From assembly GCA_015499985.1 (NCBI GenBank), contig JAAAUF010000116.1, positions 31,228-56,226 of the forward strand: a stretch of DNA of 24,999 nt, given 5' to 3'. The position numbers and the translations under genes are program-made. The stretch comes from Haplosporangium gracile (Eukaryota; Mortierellomycota; Mortierellomycetes; Mortierellales; Mortierellaceae). Positions 20,751-24,999 of the stretch are shown piece by piece. The notes under the pieces are model-generated. The model saw only the letters and a list, made by a program, of their open reading frames with translations. It made no database searches and was not told the origin of the DNA. Numbering within the stretch: position 1 is the first letter of the stretch; each line of letters starts with the position of its first letter.

Positions 20751-22510
20751 CACTATGCGCAACTTAGCGGATATAAAATGCACCATGCTTTGAATGGCTT
20801 TCAAAAAAATTTGAAAAAAAAAATTCTCTGTTCTGAAAAGGCGGAAGACCATTTAAAAAAAAATGTTTCATTATATTTGATCGGTGATTGATCGTCATTC
20901 AGGAACGTGGAACGTGGAACGCACAGGCCAAGTGGGGGTAGGACTGTCATCGTCTTTTTGAGCTTTTGTTTTTACCGACATAACTCATATTGATGTTTTC
21001 TTTCTCTATGTCTTGTGCCAACTCAGCTCGAAGAGCTTTATTTTTTGAACGCGTAGCACGTGTCTATAATAGTTGAATGTCATATCGGTAGTGAGGGGGA
21101 AAACGTGATACCAGGTAGGAACTCTCTGCAGACTGATTCTTAAAGCGGAAAAAATATAGGCGATGTATGTTTCCAATGCTGCTTCATCGCAGAGAATCGA
21201 TCACAAATATGGCAAGAATACATGGCATCGTACCCCATGGACCATACTCTTTTTTCCATGTTGTACAAGACTTAACATTTTTTTCTTCAGCTATTTTGCG
21301 CCCAATGTTGCTACTTGTTTTTGGCCTTCCGCTGGAAGGGATGCTCCTTTTTATTTTACTATGCTTGCTTAAAAAAAACCCCCGTTATCTATCAAGATAG
21401 ATTGCATCTTTGCGCCTACATGTTATGAAGGATGGAAAACTTATACTGTGGCGGACACACTTTCGTACGTGTTTTTTTTTGTTTTGCGACAGCCGCGCTT
21501 TGTTCATATTGTTTGAATGTTCTGGATTAAGAAAAAGCACCAATTGATTTTTTTAACGGACAAGAGTCGAATGAAGCGCACTCAATCCGTTGTGTAACCT
21601 TAGTCAGAACCGGTGGATTGTGTCTCTTGCCCTATCTGTCTCTCCGTCTTTCTTCCTCCACAAACATAACAGGCGGGCTCTTTTATAGAAGGAAAGGAGA
21701 AAGACCGATTGTTTGTTGTACTGTACTTTCGGTCTGTCTCTTTACGCCATTTTGAACTGGTAGCAAAAAAACGTTTTTGGGCGATGAGTAAGAAGTGAAA
21801 GATAACATGCTCGTAGAGAAAATATTTCATGTTTTTCATGGTATCTGGAACAAAAACAAACAAACAAACAAATGGTCTTCAAGGCAGAGCGTCTAGATGA
21901 CAAGCAACAAGAAGAACATAAAACTGATTTTGCGGCTATCCTTACAAATGAGATATACATATTCGATATCAAATTCATGGACACAACGGTTTGCTACCAA
22001 TCATTGTGTCCATTGTGTGTACTTTGAGTATGCGTTGTTGCATGTACTTCATCCTTAGCGAAATCTGCAGGCTTGATTCTTTCTCATTTTTTCAGGGGTA
22101 CTGGGCTCTGTTTCCAACTTTTTGTTGTTCTATGTGGAAATGCTAGAAGATATTTGGACGTCCGTTTCATTTTCTGCGTATAAATGTGCACGTTTGTGGG
22201 CTGTTGTACCTGGATCACCGCTTGCCAAGGAAATGGACTGTTACTAATTATCAATCTCTTTGACCTGACTATGAAAATCCTTATGGTATAGAACATCTGA
22301 GCGTCGACTTTTGTGCATGTGGGTTCTCTTTTGCTCAATTGAGACGGCGCGTCGGAAACGAACATCTAGAAGCATATGAAAGGAGTATCGCATTCGGTCA
22401 GCCCAGATATGTTCGCACTACAATGAAAGTTTTTAGTCGGAAGCAAAATCCAATCTTAGACTTGTTCTTCATGTTATCCACCAGTATGTGTACTTTCATT
22501 ATTTTTTTCC
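20751..22510. other. Intergenic region between VPS9 gene and ML-domain gene, no gene supported
   Basis: No gene can be supported on either strand; open frames are short and lack family features. Small items seen are GGAACGT tandem units near 20904-20922, an E-box CACGTG at 21057-21062, and an ATCTATC-AA-GATAGAT inverted repeat near 21387-21402 that contains paired GATA motifs. These may be regulatory sites but are also expected by chance. The right part should contain the ML-gene promoter. Confidence 0.5.
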
Positions 22511-22517
22511 TATAAAA
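22511..22517 (+). promoter_or_regulatory. TATA box of the ML-domain gene
   Basis: TATAAAA lies 85 bases before the start codon, following a T-run. The 5' leader that follows is C/A-rich (CAACAAACAACAAAAC) without an ATG. The clear TATA box and short A/C-rich leader suit a highly expressed secreted protein, and differ from the pyrimidine-rich leaders of the other genes here. Confidence 0.65.
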
Positions 22518-22595
22518 GCCCTCGCCATAACCACCATTTTCCAATACCCACACTCTTTTAGCTTCATCTCCTCAACAAACAACAAAACAAAAATC

Positions 22596-23271
22596 ATGAA
22601 GTTCACTACAATCGCCGCCGCCGCCGTTGCCCTTTTTGCCGTCTCCTCCCGAGCCGAGCCAGTCACCTGGACCGGCTGCTTTGCAGGCAGCACTGACCTC
22701 GTCAACCCCACCTTCCAGATCGCTGGAGAGATGCCCTGCGCCAAGAAGGACGTTTGTGCCACCTTGACCGGTACCTTGTCTACCCCCATCGTCGAGGGAA
22801 CCATGCTTACCATTAGGGTCAAGTACCTCGGTCGTTCTGTTCGTACCTATAGACGTGATTTCTGCCAGCTCATGGCCGATAACGGATCTCCTTGCCCCAT
22901 TGCTCCCGGTCCCAAGACTTTTACCGCTTGTATCAACGATTGGAACGCTGAAGTCGTTAACGTAAGTTTTGTCTTTTTACCTCATTCACTTCTCTAACAA
23001 AATGATACCTTTTAATGCATGCGTAAGTGGAGAGCACTTAAATGACACCATGTACTTTTTATTTATCGCCTTATTAGGTCCCCACCAACAGCACTGTGGA
23101 AATCTTGAACGGAAGTGGATCATGGGTCACCTGCCTGTCTGGTACGCGTTTTTTTCTGACATTAATCATGAAGACATAAAAGACCTTGTTTTGCTTCATC
23201 AAACTCACCCATTCTCTTTACTTTTATCGTTTTTTTTTCTTGTAGCTCCCACCACGAACAAACAGTGTTAA
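22596..23271 (+). CDS. Secreted ML-domain (NPC2 / PG-PI transfer-like) lipid-binding protein, three exons, 151 aa
   Basis: ML-domain proteins are small beta-sandwich carriers that bind sterols or phospholipids, acting in the vacuole lumen or outside the cell. Exons are 22596-22961, 23078-23141 and 23246-23271; both introns are GT-AG and the total of 456 bases is in frame. A signal peptide covers about residues 1-20 (MKFTTIAAAAVALFAVSSRA). The mature part shows the ML pattern: Cys28 near the start, ATLTGTLSTPIVEGTMLTI (55-73), YRRDFCQL (85-92), then CPIAPGPKTF (100-109), and a Cys near the end (Cys141). Eight cysteines (28, 48, 54, 90, 100, 112, 141, 151) could form four disulfides. Possible N-glycosylation sites are Asn126 and Asn133. 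The last exon encodes only nine residues, APTTNKQC plus the stop. The family is judged by motif; the ligand is unknown. It may have a paralogue at the right edge of the window. Confidence 0.83.
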
Positions 23272-23330
23272 GAAAAAAACCCCCCTGCTACTCTAGCTGC
23301 CTGTCTTCAGACATGGAAAATGGCAACAGC

Positions 23331-23336
23331 AATAAA
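23331..23336 (+). terminator. Probable poly(A) signal of the ML-domain gene (AATAAA)
   Basis: AATAAA lies 60 bases after the ML-gene stop codon in A-rich sequence, a normal distance for a short fungal 3' UTR. Confidence 0.6.
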
Positions 23337-24944
23337 GAAAAATATGTTTCCTACAATGTTTATTACTTTACTCTGCTGTTGCGGTAGTCCATAAGCAATG
23401 GCACCTTCTGAAGTCTATATAAGTGTTTTTTTATACCTTTAAAGCTAATCAGTCATTCACCGTGCTTCTTTCCTTTCGCCACTAGCAAGCCAAGCTATGA
23501 ATAAGAACTACACCTTTTACCCCAACTTTTAAATGGTGTCGATATGAACCCGTTATCTGAAATGCGTCATAATATATAAACGAATCCTTTTGTTTTCGGC
23601 CTTATTATTTATTGCTGGTAAATCGCACGTTTGCCAACAGATTTGTACTATGGTTACTCAAATCTCAACAAACAAATAAAACCAACGATTCTTTTTAGAG
23701 TTTCACTGTTCTTTTGGAATGGAAACCACACTTTATTATTTCACGTACACCAGTGGATTTGTTTCTTCGCGACCATTTGGTTTAAAACTTTTGATGCAGA
23801 ACAGACTTATAAACAAAACAAAAAACAAAAAAAAATAGAGAGAAAAATTCACTCTGTGAGCAAAGAACCAGGCGGGTTTGTTCGTGTTCTCTTTAGACAT
23901 GCAAGGCACGCGGTGGTACAAAGAGAGCCAACGGAAATGTGTTTGTTTATATGGTGACATGTTAGCCTATTTCTTTGTGTACTTTCCCATCTATGTTATA
24001 ATTCTGGAATGGAATGGTATGTAGAGAAGGTATTCTTCAAGATGAGGGTTTCTTTCTCCTTGCTAGCTAGTCAAGAATATCATCTTACATATGGCAATAA
24101 AATCTAAGCGGCCGTTAGGTAGTCTGCGCCACCACTGTCTTCGTGACAAGTGAGACCAATAGAGTCGCTTGATTAGCCACCGGTCCCATCAATATTTCGC
24201 AGGCCTACGACACGAATGACCAAATTTACCCCTTTTACTACAACAGACTAGTTCCGCGGACACTCGAACATAGCCACACACACACACTCGCCCCTCGTGA
24301 AAACGCGATAAGAAACAAGAAAAGCGTTCGATGAGGCAGCCTTCCGGCTGAATGCTGACCATGACAAATGAGAAATACTTCCAACACAAAAGTTATGCAA
24401 CAAACACATTAGACTCCCCCTTTCTTAGCAATCTGGAACCGCTTCCTGCCAGCCTTTCGAACAAAGATGTACTATAAACAACAGCCCATTTTTTTTTTTT
24501 TTTTTGCACGGAATGCGCGTGCGGCTGGATTCTGCGTCTGCTGGCGCAAGGAGATTTTTTCTTCTGAAGGCGCGCCTTCTGAACACAAAATCGACACTCG
24601 TTCCTCCACACTGGTACATTCCCATTTCATCCTTCTTGTGAGCAAATTCATGGATGATTCACCCACAATTCAAGCACGATAACTACAAGGGACTTTCTCT
24701 TGCTCCTATGGGCTTTTTGTTTACATAAAGTTATCCGCTTCAGCCTTTTGTTTGTAGTGTACAGGAATACGAAAACATGACGTTGGTAGTACTGGAATGC
24801 GCTTGGGGGCCTGGATGTAGCAGCATGTTCACTTTACGCCTTTGGGATGTAGTATGCCCCTCCGTCCTTCAACTCACACATGAAAGTTCATCTCACTCCT
24901 CGTCCTCGCCTTTTCCACCCCTCCTACGTTCTCAGATCTCCATC
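23337..24944. other. Intergenic region before the last gene, no gene supported
   Basis: No gene can be supported. A TATATAA element at 23415-23421 is followed about 75 bases later by an ATG (23497) opening an 11-codon frame (MNKNYTFYPNF), then stop. This could be a promoter without a gene, or chance. Two further AATAAA hexamers (23675-23680, 24096-24101) are unassigned. A perfect 14-base palindrome, GAAGGCGCGCCTTC, lies at 24566-24579. The final 60 bases before 24945 are C/T-rich and form the leader of the next gene. Confidence 0.5.
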
Positions 24945-24999
24945 ATGAAGTTCGTTGCCATTATCGCCTCTGCCGCCGCATTCATCGCTGTCACTTCCT
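24945..24999 (+). CDS. Secreted protein, N-terminal fragment cut by the window edge
   Basis: Only 18 codons are visible, encoding MKFVAIIASAAAFIAVTS, which has the Lys-then-hydrophobic make-up of a signal peptide. The start CCATCATGAAGTTC closely matches that of the ML-domain gene (AAATCATGAAGTTC), and both proteins begin MKF followed by an Ala-rich core. The upstream 60 bases are C/T-rich without an ATG. It may be a second ML-domain or other small secreted protein, but signal peptides look alike across unrelated secreted proteins, so family cannot be decided. Confidence 0.6.
   Translation, partial: MKFVAIIASAAAFIAVTS

Noticed and set aside
20364..20852. 162-codon minus-strand open frame at the end of the VPS9 gene
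   Set aside because: It is mostly antisense to the last coding exon and its poly-Pro and poly-Asp runs mirror the Gly- and Ser-rich sense strand. No independent gene signals are seen.
1..24999. CRISPR arrays, rRNA, insertion sequences, integrated virus or secondary-metabolite cluster
   Set aside because: I saw no regular spacer array, no terminal inverted repeats with a transposase, no polymerase or capsid frames, and no synthase domains. The genes found are ordinary fungal cellular functions.

Overview
This window is eukaryotic and almost certainly from a filamentous fungus. The genes have short GT-AG introns, mostly with GTANGT donors and CTAAY branch motifs, pyrimidine-rich leaders just before the start codons, and no bacterial operon layout. 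Protein similarity, C-ending codon preference in the highly expressed gene, and a very long Ser/Gln/His-rich regulator suggest an early-diverging fungus of the Mortierella type. That lineage call is inference from style, not from a marker gene.

All supported genes are on the + strand. Positions 1-1147 hold no gene I can support and end in the PEX11 leader. PEX11 (1148-2815, five exons, 238 aa) encodes a peroxisome-division peroxin. After about 2.3 kb without a gene comes UDP-glucose 6-dehydrogenase (5135-7488, three exons, 464 aa), which makes UDP-glucuronate for cell-wall polysaccharides. A second, long gene-poor stretch (7489-12759) contains a degenerate 47-bp tandem repeat, a strongly purine-rich block and then a strongly pyrimidine-rich block that leads into the next gene. 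That gene (12760-20712, eight exons, 2176 aa) encodes a VPS9-domain Rab5-type exchange factor with very long low-complexity flanks. After a 1.9 kb intergenic stretch, 22596-23271 encodes a 151-aa secreted ML-domain (NPC2-like lipid-binding) protein. The window ends in the first 18 codons of another secreted protein (24945-24999).

The genes do not form an obvious pathway cluster. Peroxisome division, UDP-glucuronate synthesis, endosomal Rab signalling and secreted lipid binding are ordinary fungal functions lying next to each other. All exon joins given here were checked by hand for frame and for splice dinucleotides, and each summed coding length is a multiple of three.

I did not find a clear new biological system. 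The points most worth following are the unusual architecture and key-residue changes of the VPS9 protein, an uncharacterised conserved-looking module in front of its VPS9 domain, the mirror-image purine/pyrimidine blocks at two promoters, the 47-bp repeat, and the possible array of small secreted proteins at the right edge.
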